NCBI RefSeq assembly: GCF_041429795.1 | Contig: NZ_CP163424.1 | Location: 496,001 to 560,000 of the forward strand | Length of the DNA stretch: 64,000 nt | Direction of reading: 5' to 3' | From: Algimonas porphyrae | GTDB lineage: Bacteria; Pseudomonadota; Alphaproteobacteria; Caulobacterales; Maricaulaceae | Shown: piece after piece, positions 26,433 through 35,083 of the stretch | Layout: each line of letters opens with the position of its first letter | How positions within the stretch are numbered: position 1 is the first letter of the stretch | Made by a program: the position numbers and the translations under genes | The notes under the pieces: model-generated | Databases searched by the model: none | What the model was told of the DNA's origin: nothing | Seen by the model: only the letters and a program-made list of their open reading frames with translations

Positions 26433-27302
26433 ATGCTGCGCGCGATTGCGGTCGCTGCGGGGCTTGCTGTGACGGGTTGCGCTATGGCGGACCTGGCGCG
26501 CCCCGATCAGGGACGACTGCTGGCGACGGGTGGGGTAAGCCAAGTCGAAGGAACAGGCGGGGCCGGTCTTGCAAGCTGGGCCACCATTACGGGATATGGA
26601 TCCAGGGACAGTTACGGGGCGACGGCCTTCCACTCGCGGGCCGCGCTCGATGATTTCGACTTGCAGGTTACAGGGGCTGCAGTGGGGGTCGGCAACCGCA
26701 TCGAGCTGTCCTATGCACGCCAGACCTTCGACACGGGCGCGACGGGGCCAAAACTGGGCTTGCGAGACGGCTACAAATTTCATCAGGATATCGTCGGTGC
26801 CAAGGTGAAAGTGGCCGGCGATCTGGTCTTCGATCAGAACAGTCTGATGCCGCAGATTTCCGTCGGGGCGCAGTTCAAATCATCAGCCAATAGCGAGCTT
26901 GTCGGCGCGCTCGGCGCAACCAGTCGGTCCGGTGTCGATCTCTATGCTGCTGCATCCAAGCTGGTGCTCGACAGAAACCTCCTGCTCAGTGCGTCGTTGC
27001 GCGGAACCAAGGCCAATCAGCTGGGGCTGCTAGGGTTTGGCGGTCCGAACAATAATGATTATTCGCTGCAGGTCGAAGGCTCAGCTGTCTATATGGTGTC
27101 GCGCCATCTGGTGCTGGGCGCAGATTATCGGACGAAGCCTGACAATCTGGCCTTTGCCGAAGAAGGCGATGCCATGGCCGCCTACGCTGCCTGGTTCCCC
27201 AACAAGTCTGTATCGTTCACCCTGGCCGCCGTCGATCTGGGGCCGATCGCCCTGCAGGGTCGACAGCAGGGTGTCTACGGATCTGTTCAGTTGGGGTTCT
27301 AG
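26433..27302 (+). CDS. DUF3034-family lipid-anchored envelope protein
   Basis: About 289 residues. The lipoprotein signal MLRAIAVAAGLAVTGC starts at the second ATG (26433). The first ATG, 26376, would add 19 polar residues and is possible. The rest matches DUF3034: GRLLATGGVSQVEGTGGAG, WATITGYGSRDSYG, then many amphipathic strands (GNRIELSYARQTFDTG, YSLQVEGSAVYMVSRHLVLGADYR) ending in GVYGSVQLGF with a terminal Phe, as in outer-membrane barrels. It is the first gene of a tight four-gene block; the next gene begins 4 bases after its stop. Role unknown. Confidence 0.85.
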   Translation: MLRAIAVAAGLAVTGCAMADLARPDQGRLLATGGVSQVEGTGGAGLASWATITGYGSRDSYGATAFHSRAALDDFDLQVTGAAVGVGNRIELSYARQTFDTGATGPKLGLRDGYKFHQDIVGAKVKVAGDLVFDQNSLMPQISVGAQFKSSANSELVGALGATSRSGVDLYAAASKLVLDRNLLLSASLRGTKANQLGLLGFGGPNNNDYSLQVEGSAVYMVSRHLVLGADYRTKPDNLAFAEEGDAMAAYAAWFPNKSVSFTLAAVDLGPIALQGRQQGVYGSVQLGF

Positions 27303-27305
27303 GTG

Positions 27306-27830
27306 ATGTCCGTCCTACCGCGGCCCCTCTTCAAAGGATTAAAACGAGGGGCGTCGTTCGTTCTGGCGTCGGGCCTGCTTCTGATCCAGATCCCGGCCTT
27401 CGCGGGTGAGCGCACAACGCTCTATGACGATTTTGGCGGTTACGCCGTGTTGAGCGCGGTCATTTCTGATATGCTGGCGCGTTCGCTGGCCGATCCGGAG
27501 ATGGCACCGATCTTTGCCAATTCCGACATGGACCGGCTCCAGTCCATGCTGGTTCTTCATATGTGCCATCTGGCTGATGGTCCCTGCGTTTACGATGGTC
27601 AGCATATGCGCCGTGCGCATGACGGTCTGGGGATCGAAACGCGACATTTCAATCGCCTGGTCGAATATATGCAGGACGCGATGGACGAACAGGGTGTTGC
27701 GTTCCGGACCCAGAACCGGCTGCTCGCTCGCTTGGCACCGTTTCATAATGATGTGACGGAGCGCTCAGCCGTTCCGCCACGCAACGGGAAGCCCAATAGC
27801 CATTCACGCGCGCCTGTGGGGAACCGGTGA
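27306..27830 (+). CDS. Exported group-1 truncated haemoglobin
   Basis: A haem protein of about 174 residues with an N-terminal signal peptide (to PAFAGE), so it should be periplasmic, whereas most truncated globins are cytoplasmic. The globin domain spans about residues 38-145: TTLYDDFGGYAVLSAVISDML, the GxxG-like CHLADGPCVYDGQHM, and MRRAHDGLGI in which His105 is the predicted proximal haem ligand. A 30-residue basic/polar tail follows. ATG 27306 is used; GTG 27303 is adjacent. It overlaps the histidine-kinase start by GTGA, so the two are translated together. Likely ligands are O2 or NO (family knowledge); a sensory partnership with the kinase is inference. Confidence 0.88.
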   Translation: MSVLPRPLFKGLKRGASFVLASGLLLIQIPAFAGERTTLYDDFGGYAVLSAVISDMLARSLADPEMAPIFANSDMDRLQSMLVLHMCHLADGPCVYDGQHMRRAHDGLGIETRHFNRLVEYMQDAMDEQGVAFRTQNRLLARLAPFHNDVTERSAVPPRNGKPNSHSRAPVGNR

Positions 27831-29701
27831 GCCTTCAGGCCCCTCGACTGCTTGTCTCGGTCAAACAGAAACTGTTTGCGGGATTTCTGGCCATGACGGT
27901 GCTGATCGCAAGCCTCGGTGGCTATGCGCTTCTGTCGATCAATGATGCGGGCCAAGTCGTGACAGACACGTTCGATAGGCCGTTGATGGCCATTAACTTT
28001 GCGCGCTCGGCCAGTCAGGCTTTCGCCGCGCTTGAGTTGGAAGTGTTCCGACCATCCGATCCAGATAACCCGTTCGCGGCATTCGATACGCTGAGTGTCC
28101 GGTTCACGGAAGATCTGGCTGTTGCCCGCGAACGATCGATTGCGCCCCGGGCCGATGATTTCTTCGAAGATGTCGCGCAGGATTTCCGGATTTGGGAAAA
28201 TCGCGTGCGCGGGCAAACGGCTGCGGGGCGCATAGATCAGGATCTGGAATCGCTGGCCCTTACGATCGAGACCAATCTCGACATTATCGTCGAACTGCAG
28301 ACCAATGAGAGCTTTCGCAACCGGGAAGCTGCCCTGAGTGCCATGGCGCTGGTCCGTCGCTATACGGGCTATGCCCTCAGCGCAGCCCTGTTTCTGACTG
28401 TGGGGCTCAGCATCTGGCTTGCCCTGACGATCGTGCGACCGCTGAAAGCTGCGGCGCGGGTCGCAGAACAGATTTCGGCCGGACGCCTGAATACGCTGAT
28501 CCCGAAAGGCGGGGACGACGAGACGGGACAGTTGCTGCGCACCATGCGCGACATGCAGAGCAATATCCGCGAACGCATGGAAATGGAGCAGGACCTGCGG
28601 ACGCTGGCTCAGCATCGGCTGGCAGATTCACTGGAAAATTCCAAGGACGCGATCCTGCTGACAGATGTCGATGGCTGCATCATACTTGCCAATCCCGGTG
28701 TGATGAGCCTGTTCGACGCCCAATTGACAGGAGATATTGTCGGGTCGCCATGCGAGTCTCATTTCGGAATTGACGGTGTCCCGCGGACGATCGGGAGCGC
28801 TGGACTGCAAGAGGGTAACAATTTCCAGTTGCCCGACGGTCGCTGGGTGCGGGTCAATGCCTCCACGACCCGCGAAGGCGGACGCCTGTTCATCTGGAGC
28901 GACATTACGGAATCGCGCGATCGGTCCGAACGTTTGCGAATCGCGTTGACAGACGCCCAGGCGGCCAGCCGTGCCAAGACGATGTTTCTTGCAGCGATGG
29001 GGCATGAACTGAATACGCCACTCAATGCGATTGTCGGCCTGTCGGATGTACTGCAGCGTGAATTTTCAAAAGACGACGGTCATGCGTCATATGCGGGTAT
29101 GGTGGGTCTGATCTCGGAAAGCGGCGGGAAGATCGCGCAGATCGTCCGCGACATGCTTGAAATCGCCAATGGCGAAACCGACCCTGTCGATCTTGGAAAA
29201 CTACCCAGTACGGATCTGCGATCGGCGGTCGATGCGGGCATGAAGGATTTGACGGCCCTCGCCGCGGAACGTTCGGTAAAGCTAATCTGGAACAGACCCG
29301 ACCATGCCTGCGAGGTGAAGGGCGAGATGGATGATCTGTCGCAGCTGGTTTTCAAACTGCTCGATAATGGCGTGAAGTTCAATCGACCTGGCGGTGCGGT
29401 CAAGGCTCAGATCAATGTTCGCCCGGACGGCAGGCTTCGGCTGGATGTCATCGATACCGGGATCGGAATCAAACCGGACGATTTCGACCGGATATGCCAG
29501 CCCTTCATCCAGCTGGATGCGGGTTATAGCCGCGCTGTTGATGGAACAGGTCTGGGGCTGAGCATTGTCGATCGAATAGCCCGCCGATTGGGCGGAAACC
29601 TGTCTGTCCGGTCCGTTCCCGGCAAGGGCAGCGTCTTTACAGTGACGTTGCCGCAATCGACGCAATCGCCCCGAACCACCAGCCGGAAAGAAGCCGCCTG
29701 A
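27827..29701 (+). CDS. Membrane-bound sensor histidine kinase (HAMP-PAS-HisKA-HATPase)
   Basis: 624 residues, GTG start. A first membrane helix (about 15-37) and a second (about 180-202) enclose a periplasmic domain of about 140 residues, rich in alpha helix. Then come HAMP (VRPLKAAARVAEQISAGRL), a PAS domain (about 260-375, ILLTDVDGCIILANPGVMSLF), HisKA with phospho-acceptor His393 (AAMGHELNTPLNAIVG), and HATPase_c with LVFKLLDNGVKFN, DVIDTGIGIKPDDF and GTGLGLSIVDRIA. No receiver domain is fused and no response regulator lies nearby, so its partner is elsewhere. It is sandwiched between a periplasmic globin and a periplasmic cupredoxin with overlapping codons, so its periplasmic domain may read their redox or ligand state (inference). 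Confidence 0.92.
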   Translation: MSLQAPRLLVSVKQKLFAGFLAMTVLIASLGGYALLSINDAGQVVTDTFDRPLMAINFARSASQAFAALELEVFRPSDPDNPFAAFDTLSVRFTEDLAVARERSIAPRADDFFEDVAQDFRIWENRVRGQTAAGRIDQDLESLALTIETNLDIIVELQTNESFRNREAALSAMALVRRYTGYALSAALFLTVGLSIWLALTIVRPLKAAARVAEQISAGRLNTLIPKGGDDETGQLLRTMRDMQSNIRERMEMEQDLRTLAQHRLADSLENSKDAILLTDVDGCIILANPGVMSLFDAQLTGDIVGSPCESHFGIDGVPRTIGSAGLQEGNNFQLPDGRWVRVNASTTREGGRLFIWSDITESRDRSERLRIALTDAQAASRAKTMFLAAMGHELNTPLNAIVGLSDVLQREFSKDDGHASYAGMVGLISESGGKIAQIVRDMLEIANGETDPVDLGKLPSTDLRSAVDAGMKDLTALAAERSVKLIWNRPDHACEVKGEMDDLSQLVFKLLDNGVKFNRPGGAVKAQINVRPDGRLRLDVIDTGIGIKPDDFDRICQPFIQLDAGYSRAVDGTGLGLSIVDRIARRLGGNLSVRSVPGKGSVFTVTLPQSTQSPRTTSRKEAA

Positions 29702-30051
29702 TGTCCAGACAGAGAAAAGCCCCGTCGACCCTGACGAAAGCCCTGATCATTTCACTGATTGCATTTCCCGCAGGCGTGATGGCGCAATCGTCCAGTGTCG
29801 TCATGATTTCACAGAAAAAACGTACCTATGCGCCCGGTGCCGTCACGATTAAACCGGGAGATACGCTGCGGGTCATCAATGATGATATTTTCCTGCATCA
29901 CGCCTTCGTCGATAGCGAGGCACTGCGATTTGATTCCGGCTCGATGGAGGAGGGGGAGACTCGCGACATTCAGTTCGACGCGCCGGGCCGATATGAGGTG
30001 CGATGCGCCATCCACCCGAAGATGAAGCTGGATGTGACAGTCACGCCCTGA
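29701..30051 (+). CDS. Periplasmic cupredoxin (methylamine-utilisation/plastocyanin-like)
   Basis: A 116-residue blue-copper type protein. The signal peptide (to VMAQ) is followed by a cupredoxin fold with APGAVTIKPGDTLRVINDD. Copper ligands are predicted at His66 or His67 (FLHHAF), Cys102, His105 and Met108 or Met110 (CAIHPKMKL). This Cys-x2-His-x2-Met spacing fits small plastocyanin-like proteins often labelled methylamine utilisation proteins, although no methylamine dehydrogenase genes are present. ATG shares one base with the kinase stop codon. A weak stem-loop (GTCCTG/CAGGAC) lies 9-26 bases after the stop, without a T-tract. Confidence 0.88.
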   Translation: MSRQRKAPSTLTKALIISLIAFPAGVMAQSSSVVMISQKKRTYAPGAVTIKPGDTLRVINDDIFLHHAFVDSEALRFDSGSMEEGETRDIQFDAPGRYEVRCAIHPKMKLDVTVTP

Positions 30052-30179
30052 ATCTCATTGTCCTGCGCCGTCAGGACCGCGCATGTCGGTAATCATGAAA
30101 GGGCGCATTCGTTTCGGAATGAATTTGACGCTCTGCATCGATGGGATAGGGTTCAACCGACTTAAAGGAGAACCACCCC

Positions 30180-31244
30180 ATGTCCGAACGACAACGCCCA
30201 AGACAATATCGCCCCGGATTTTTCGCTGCCTCCGTCATGTCGCTAACGGCACTGATGCTCTCCGCCTGTTCCGAAGGCCCGTCCGCAGTCGACACAGCCT
30301 CCGAAGAGATGATGGCGGATGCCCCTGCGGCCGAGGCAGACGCTCCGACGGAAGTGAGTGCGCCCGCGGTGGCCCGGACCGACCGGGAATTGACTGTCAA
30401 TAATCTGGCCGGATCGTTCCGCAGTGCCGGCGATGGTGCGCCAGCCATCCTGATCGTGCCGGGCTCGGGCCCAACGGACCGAGACGGGAACAACCCGATG
30501 GCTGGCCCGACGCAGACCTATCAGTTACTCGCCGACGGCCTTCAGGATGCCGGGATTTCCTCACTGCGGATCGATAAGCGCGGCATGTTCGGCAGTGCGG
30601 GCGCAGGCGATCCAAATGCGGTGAGCGTCGACATATATGCCCAGGACTATCGCGACTGGGCGGGGCTATTACGCGAAGAAAGCGGCAATGACTGCGTCTA
30701 TCTGCTGGGTCACTCCGAAGGCGGTCTCATGGTCAGCGCCGCCGCGACGCAGATGGATGAGGGCCTGTGCGGCGTGATCCTCGTCGCGTCGCCGGGTCGC
30801 ATGCTGGGCGATGTCCTGCGCGAACAGCTCCGGGCCAATCCTGCCAATGCGCCACTTCTACCGAATGCGCTGTCGACGATCGACAGTCTGGAGGCGGGGG
30901 ACAGTGTTGATGTCTCCGGCATGCATCCTGCGCTGCAGGGCCTGTTCAACCCCATGGTCCAAGACTTCCTGAAATCGATGTTTGCGACTGACCCGGCCAC
31001 ACTGGTCGCAGCGATCGATGCGCCCGTTCTTGTGGTGCAAGGCGAGCATGACATTCAGGTGACGGTCGAGGACGCGCAGCGCCTGGCGGATGCCGGGGCC
31101 GAGCTGGTCGTGCTGCCCGGCGTCAATCACATTCTCAAGGACGCACCCGCAGACCGTGGGGGTAATTTGGCGACCTATGCCGATCCCGACCTGCCGCTGG
31201 CCGACAGTGTCGTCCCGGCGATCGCCGCCTTCGTAAAAGGCTAA
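30180..31244 (+). CDS. Alpha/beta-hydrolase lipoprotein
   Basis: 354 residues. The N-terminal signal ends in lipobox LSAC near residue 30. An Ala/Glu-rich linker runs to about 65, then an alpha/beta hydrolase domain: ILIVPGSGPTDRDGNNP (oxyanion region), LRIDKRGMFGS, nucleophile elbow GHSEGG (Ser near 180), a helical lid, PVLVVQGEHDIQVTVEDA (acid Asp) and GVNHILKDAP (His). All three catalytic residues are present. Similar to prolyl-oligopeptidase/dienelactone-type hydrolases; substrate unknown. AAAGGAG ribosome site; TTGACG-N16-TAGGGT (30125-30152) could be its promoter. Confidence 0.88.
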   Translation: MSERQRPRQYRPGFFAASVMSLTALMLSACSEGPSAVDTASEEMMADAPAAEADAPTEVSAPAVARTDRELTVNNLAGSFRSAGDGAPAILIVPGSGPTDRDGNNPMAGPTQTYQLLADGLQDAGISSLRIDKRGMFGSAGAGDPNAVSVDIYAQDYRDWAGLLREESGNDCVYLLGHSEGGLMVSAAATQMDEGLCGVILVASPGRMLGDVLREQLRANPANAPLLPNALSTIDSLEAGDSVDVSGMHPALQGLFNPMVQDFLKSMFATDPATLVAAIDAPVLVVQGEHDIQVTVEDAQRLADAGAELVVLPGVNHILKDAPADRGGNLATYADPDLPLADSVVPAIAAFVKG

Positions 31245-31350
31245 GGCCGGGGATCGGTCGCAACAGATGAGTCGTATCTTTCCGGCTGATCCCATATAGG
31301 GTTGCTCAGTACGAGGACCCGGCATTCGGGCATCGTCAGGGGAGATCGTC

Positions 31351-32811
31351 ATGCAGGATCAGCAGATCGAAGATATGCCAGCCCAAGATATGCCAGCGCA
31401 GGCCGAACCCGATGTGCAGGATGCCGACCCGACCCCCGATACGGTTCAGGGAGTGTTTGACGAAGTCGACGTCGAAGTCAGTCGGTCTTTTCAGGATATG
31501 CTGACTGAGGCGCAGGACTGGGGGCTGAGTGTCCTGGACCAGCTTCTTTCGCTTTCATCGCTGTGGCAGTTGCTGGCTATTCTGCTGGCCGCCATTCTGG
31601 GTTTTATTCTCTCCCGGGGGCCAAAACAGCGTGTCGAGGCGATGCGCGCTGCGCGCAAACCGGATGCGTTTCTCCATAAAGCGTATAATGCCATTGCTGG
31701 CATCATGTGGCCGCTCTTCGTGGTGCTTCTGCTCTGGCTGGCCACCTTTATTTTCTCGGCAGCCGGCTTGCCGTCCAATATTCTCAGGATCGCCGCGAGC
31801 CTGACCAATGCGGCCATCATCGTCCGCTTGCTGACGCGGAACATGGAAGCCGGGCCGCTGCGGACGCTCATTGCCATTACCGCCTGGGGTGTCGCCGCGC
31901 TTTATATTCTCAATCTGCTCGACCCGCTGACGGGCGCGCTGGACAGCGCTGCCCTCTCGATCGGTGGTACACGCATATCGATTCTGGATGTGCTGACCAG
32001 TTTCATCCTGGCGATTGCCGCGCTCTGGATTGGGCGCATTCTAGGCGATGCAGCGCAGAGCTCCCTTCGATCCTCGCCACGGCTGACACCATCCATGTCC
32101 GGATTGCTGGGACAGGTGGCAAAGATTGGACTGATGATCCTGGCCGTGATCATCGCCCTGCAGAGTATCGGCATTCCACTGACCGCCTTTGCCGTTGTGT
32201 CCGGCGCGATCGGCGTCGGTATCGGTTTTGGCCTGCAGTCGATCTTCTCCAACTTCATTTCGGGCATCATCATTCTGTTCGAGAAGTCGATCAAAGTCGG
32301 AGATTTTATCGAGCTGCAATCCGGCGTGCGCGGACAGGTCAAGGAGCTCAATATCCGGTCAACGCTGGTGACTACCAATGACAGCGTCGATATTCTTGTT
32401 CCAAATGAGGAGTTCATCAAGGCTCAGGTTATCAACTGGACGTTACGCGATCCCAGACGCCGTCTGCGCGTGCCTTTCGGTGTCGCATATGGCACCGATA
32501 AGGAGGTCGTCAGAAAAGCGGCGCTTGAGGCTGCGGAAGCTGTGGAATGGACGGTCAAGGAGCCGGGTAAAGAGACGCAGGTGTGGCTTGTCGAGTTTGG
32601 CGATTCGAGCCTGAACTATGAATTGGTCGTCTGGCTCAATGATCGTGCGGTCAAACGTCCGGGTCGGGTCATGGCGGATTACAACTGGGCGCTGCATACG
32701 GCTCTTGAGGCGTATGAGCTCGAAATCCCGTTCCCGCAGCGCGATCTGAATTTACGCGCCCCGGCCGAGATTACCGTCAGGATGGCGGAGAAAAGTGTAA
32801 AGACCGAGTAA
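31351..32811 (+). CDS. Mechanosensitive ion channel, MscS family
   Basis: 486 residues, inner membrane. A 50-residue acidic, Gln/Pro-rich N-terminus contains a duplicated QDMPAQ. Five or so helices follow, and the last is the pore-lining MscS helix GVGIGFGLQSIFSNFISGI. Then comes the beta domain (KVGDFIELQSGVRGQVKELNIRST, VPNEEFIKAQVINW) and the C-terminal alpha/beta domain. Opens under hypo-osmotic shock to release solutes (family knowledge). Larger than E. coli MscS (286 residues), in line with the multi-helix subgroup. Confidence 0.94.
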   Translation: MQDQQIEDMPAQDMPAQAEPDVQDADPTPDTVQGVFDEVDVEVSRSFQDMLTEAQDWGLSVLDQLLSLSSLWQLLAILLAAILGFILSRGPKQRVEAMRAARKPDAFLHKAYNAIAGIMWPLFVVLLLWLATFIFSAAGLPSNILRIAASLTNAAIIVRLLTRNMEAGPLRTLIAITAWGVAALYILNLLDPLTGALDSAALSIGGTRISILDVLTSFILAIAALWIGRILGDAAQSSLRSSPRLTPSMSGLLGQVAKIGLMILAVIIALQSIGIPLTAFAVVSGAIGVGIGFGLQSIFSNFISGIIILFEKSIKVGDFIELQSGVRGQVKELNIRSTLVTTNDSVDILVPNEEFIKAQVINWTLRDPRRRLRVPFGVAYGTDKEVVRKAALEAAEAVEWTVKEPGKETQVWLVEFGDSSLNYELVVWLNDRAVKRPGRVMADYNWALHTALEAYELEIPFPQRDLNLRAPAEITVRMAEKSVKTE

Positions 32812-32868
32812 GCGCGTCGGCCATTGAAGCGCTGTCTTCCGGCCTCTCCGATGTGAACGAACAGGCGA

Positions 32869-33993
32869 TTATTGGCGCAACCACGCCTTTAGCTGTGCGG
32901 CCATGTTGCCGCGCACTTGCCAACTCATGCATCGCACACCACCGCCCATGCGGCAGACCTGCGCGGAAGATACGGGGATCAGCGTCTTGTCCGTCCAGCC
33001 GCCGAGCTGCGCGATCGCTATTGCATCTTCGGGAATACCGAATTGGGGCACATAGATGCGGTCCATCGTGACCAGCATATTGGTGTAGAGTCCGCAGGCC
33101 GACCCGAAGCGGGCATCATAGATCCGGTCCCCATCATAGGGCGTGACGATTTCATGCAGCGTCACATTTGGAAGCCCGGTCCGCAGGTCCGCCTTGAGCT
33201 TTGCTGCATAGGCGGGGTCTTCGGGATAGCTGTTAATGGCCAGGACATTGGGCGCAATGAAGGCGACGACCCCGTCCGCATGTTCCAGACCGCCCTGTTC
33301 GTCTGCATCGATAAAGGCGATGTGATCGGCGCCTGTCGCCGCGCCAATGGCGGACCGGCCCTGATCTTCACTCAGATTATTATCGCGCAGGAATTTCCGG
33401 CTGATCACGACGCGGCCATGATAATCGTCGACGAAATTGCCGCCATCATTGATCAGCTCGCTATCTGCGACATCGATCCCGGCACGCCTGAGCAAGCGGG
33501 CCAGACCGGCCTGAACGTAATCCGCTTCGCGCTGGCTCTTGCGACCGCCGCCTTGTCCAGCCGCCGAATAGCGCATCATGACAGGGGCTTCGCTATTGAG
33601 CGGGGCAAAATCCCGCATCCAGATATCGGCCACGGCGCGATTGGCAACGCGGTCAGTTCCTAGCGCGTCGACATAAAGGTCATACAGCTGCGGCCCGGTC
33701 AGGACGATCACATCGTCATGACGGCTGATCTGCTCGGCGTAATGGATATGAAAATCGACAATCTCATCAAGGACCGCATCATAATAGCCGTCGCGACCCG
33801 GCGCGCCGAGAATGATGAGCTCCCGATCTGGCGAGGGGTTCACAGTGGCTCCGGGGATATCGGTATTCACAACGTTATTGACGGGCGCGGTGTTACGGCT
33901 GGAGCCACAAGCCGTGAGTATCAAACATGCGGCGACTGTCAGGCCAGCCGCCAGACGCGCCGCGACCGGCGAAATTCTGCGCTTTGTCTGCAT
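32869..33993 (-). CDS. Agmatine deiminase-family (PAD-like) lipoprotein
   Basis: 374 residues with lipobox LTAC near residue 29, so exported. The guanidine-group-modifying fold is clear: WMRDFAPL (substrate Asp), LINDGGNFVDD, GGLEHADGVVAFI (catalytic His and Asp) and GGVRCMSWQV (catalytic Cys). Canonical agmatine deiminases are cytoplasmic and end with GGGIHCITQQ. Here the motif is changed and the protein is secreted, which is more like the exported peptidyl-arginine deiminase subgroup. Substrate (agmatine or protein arginine) cannot be decided. Divergent from phoH with a 64-base gap. Confidence 0.88.
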   Translation of the reverse strand: MQTKRRISPVAARLAAGLTVAACLILTACGSSRNTAPVNNVVNTDIPGATVNPSPDRELIILGAPGRDGYYDAVLDEIVDFHIHYAEQISRHDDVIVLTGPQLYDLYVDALGTDRVANRAVADIWMRDFAPLNSEAPVMMRYSAAGQGGGRKSQREADYVQAGLARLLRRAGIDVADSELINDGGNFVDDYHGRVVISRKFLRDNNLSEDQGRSAIGAATGADHIAFIDADEQGGLEHADGVVAFIAPNVLAINSYPEDPAYAAKLKADLRTGLPNVTLHEIVTPYDGDRIYDARFGSACGLYTNMLVTMDRIYVPQFGIPEDAIAIAQLGGWTDKTLIPVSSAQVCRMGGGVRCMSWQVRGNMAAQLKAWLRQ

Positions 33994-34057
33994 AAAGGTT
34001 CGTTTCCGTCACAATCATCAGTCGCTTTTATCGTGATCCGCCTCTATTTCCTACAGT

Positions 34058-35083
34058 GTGAGCAAACAGACCGATATTCTTGAATTTTCCGATGCCTCGC
34101 TGGTGCGAAAACTGTGTGGCCCGAACCATGCCAATCTGGCGCTGATCGAAGACGCGTTCGACGTCTATATCGAAGCGCCGGGAAGCGCCGTGCACATTAA
34201 TGGCGACACGCCTAGCCGTGCGCGCGCAGGCGAACTGGTCAAGGAAATCTACCAGCGGCTGGAGCGTGGCTGGCCATGTGGTCCGTCCGACATTCGCGCG
34301 CTGATCCGCGCCATGGGGCAGGGTAAGGTCAAGGCGGCTAGCGCCGAGGCCATCATTCCTTTTCCGCGCCGCAGTCCGATTGTGCCCAAGACGCCGCGGC
34401 AGGAAACCTTCATCAATGCCATGCGCGACGATACCATCACTTTCGGCGTCGGTCCGGCAGGCACGGGCAAGACCTTTCTGGCGACAGCCTATGGCGCGTC
34501 ATTGCTGGCGCGCGGTGAAGTCAACAAGTTCATCGCCTGCCGCCCGGCGGTCGAAGCGGGCGAACAGCTCGGCTTCCTGCCCGGCGACCTGAACGAAAAA
34601 GTCGATCCCTATATGCAGCCGATCTGGGACGCGCTGCACATGGTGCTGGGCCGTGATGAGGTGGATCGCCGCCGCGCCGCTGGCGACATCGAAGTCGCGC
34701 CGCTGGCCTTCATGCGCGGGCGGACGCTGTCCGATGCCTTCGTCGTCATCGACGAAGCGCAGAACGCGACGGTCGCGCAGATGAAGATGGTGCTGACGCG
34801 CCTTGGCGAGCGGGCCAAATATGCTGTGACGGGCGATCCATCTCAGACCGATCTGCCGCGCAGCCAACCCTCCGGTCTGGCGCATGCGCTCAATATATTG
34901 GAGGGCATTCGCGGCATCAGCCAGATCCATTTCAAGGGCGCAGACGTGGTCCGTCACCCGCTGGTCGGCAAGATTGTCGACGCCTATGAGGCCGACAGCC
35001 CGACCCGGGCCGTCAAAGGATCGGAGCGCGACGGCGTGACGAAAACGATCGCCCGCAGCGCCGACAAGGCCGAAGAGGAATGA
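34058..35083 (+). CDS. phoH: PhoH-like ATPase (YbeZ type)
   Basis: 341 residues. A KH-like N-terminal part (about 1-110) is followed by the PhoH NTPase domain with Walker A GPAGTGKT (near residue 130), AVEAGEQLGFLPGD, Walker B FVVIDEAQN and sensor VTGDPSQTDLP. PhoH/YbeZ ATPases are linked to ribosome and RNA metabolism and normally sit beside ybeY. Here the next gene is a YmdB-like phosphodiesterase, overlapping by ATGA. GTG at 34058 is used as start. Confidence 0.94.
   Translation: MSKQTDILEFSDASLVRKLCGPNHANLALIEDAFDVYIEAPGSAVHINGDTPSRARAGELVKEIYQRLERGWPCGPSDIRALIRAMGQGKVKAASAEAIIPFPRRSPIVPKTPRQETFINAMRDDTITFGVGPAGTGKTFLATAYGASLLARGEVNKFIACRPAVEAGEQLGFLPGDLNEKVDPYMQPIWDALHMVLGRDEVDRRRAAGDIEVAPLAFMRGRTLSDAFVVIDEAQNATVAQMKMVLTRLGERAKYAVTGDPSQTDLPRSQPSGLAHALNILEGIRGISQIHFKGADVVRHPLVGKIVDAYEADSPTRAVKGSERDGVTKTIARSADKAEEE

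Noticed and set aside
29701-30051. Methylamine metabolism inferred from the cupredoxin label
   Set aside because: No methylamine dehydrogenase or accessory genes nearby; only the copper-binding fold is supported.
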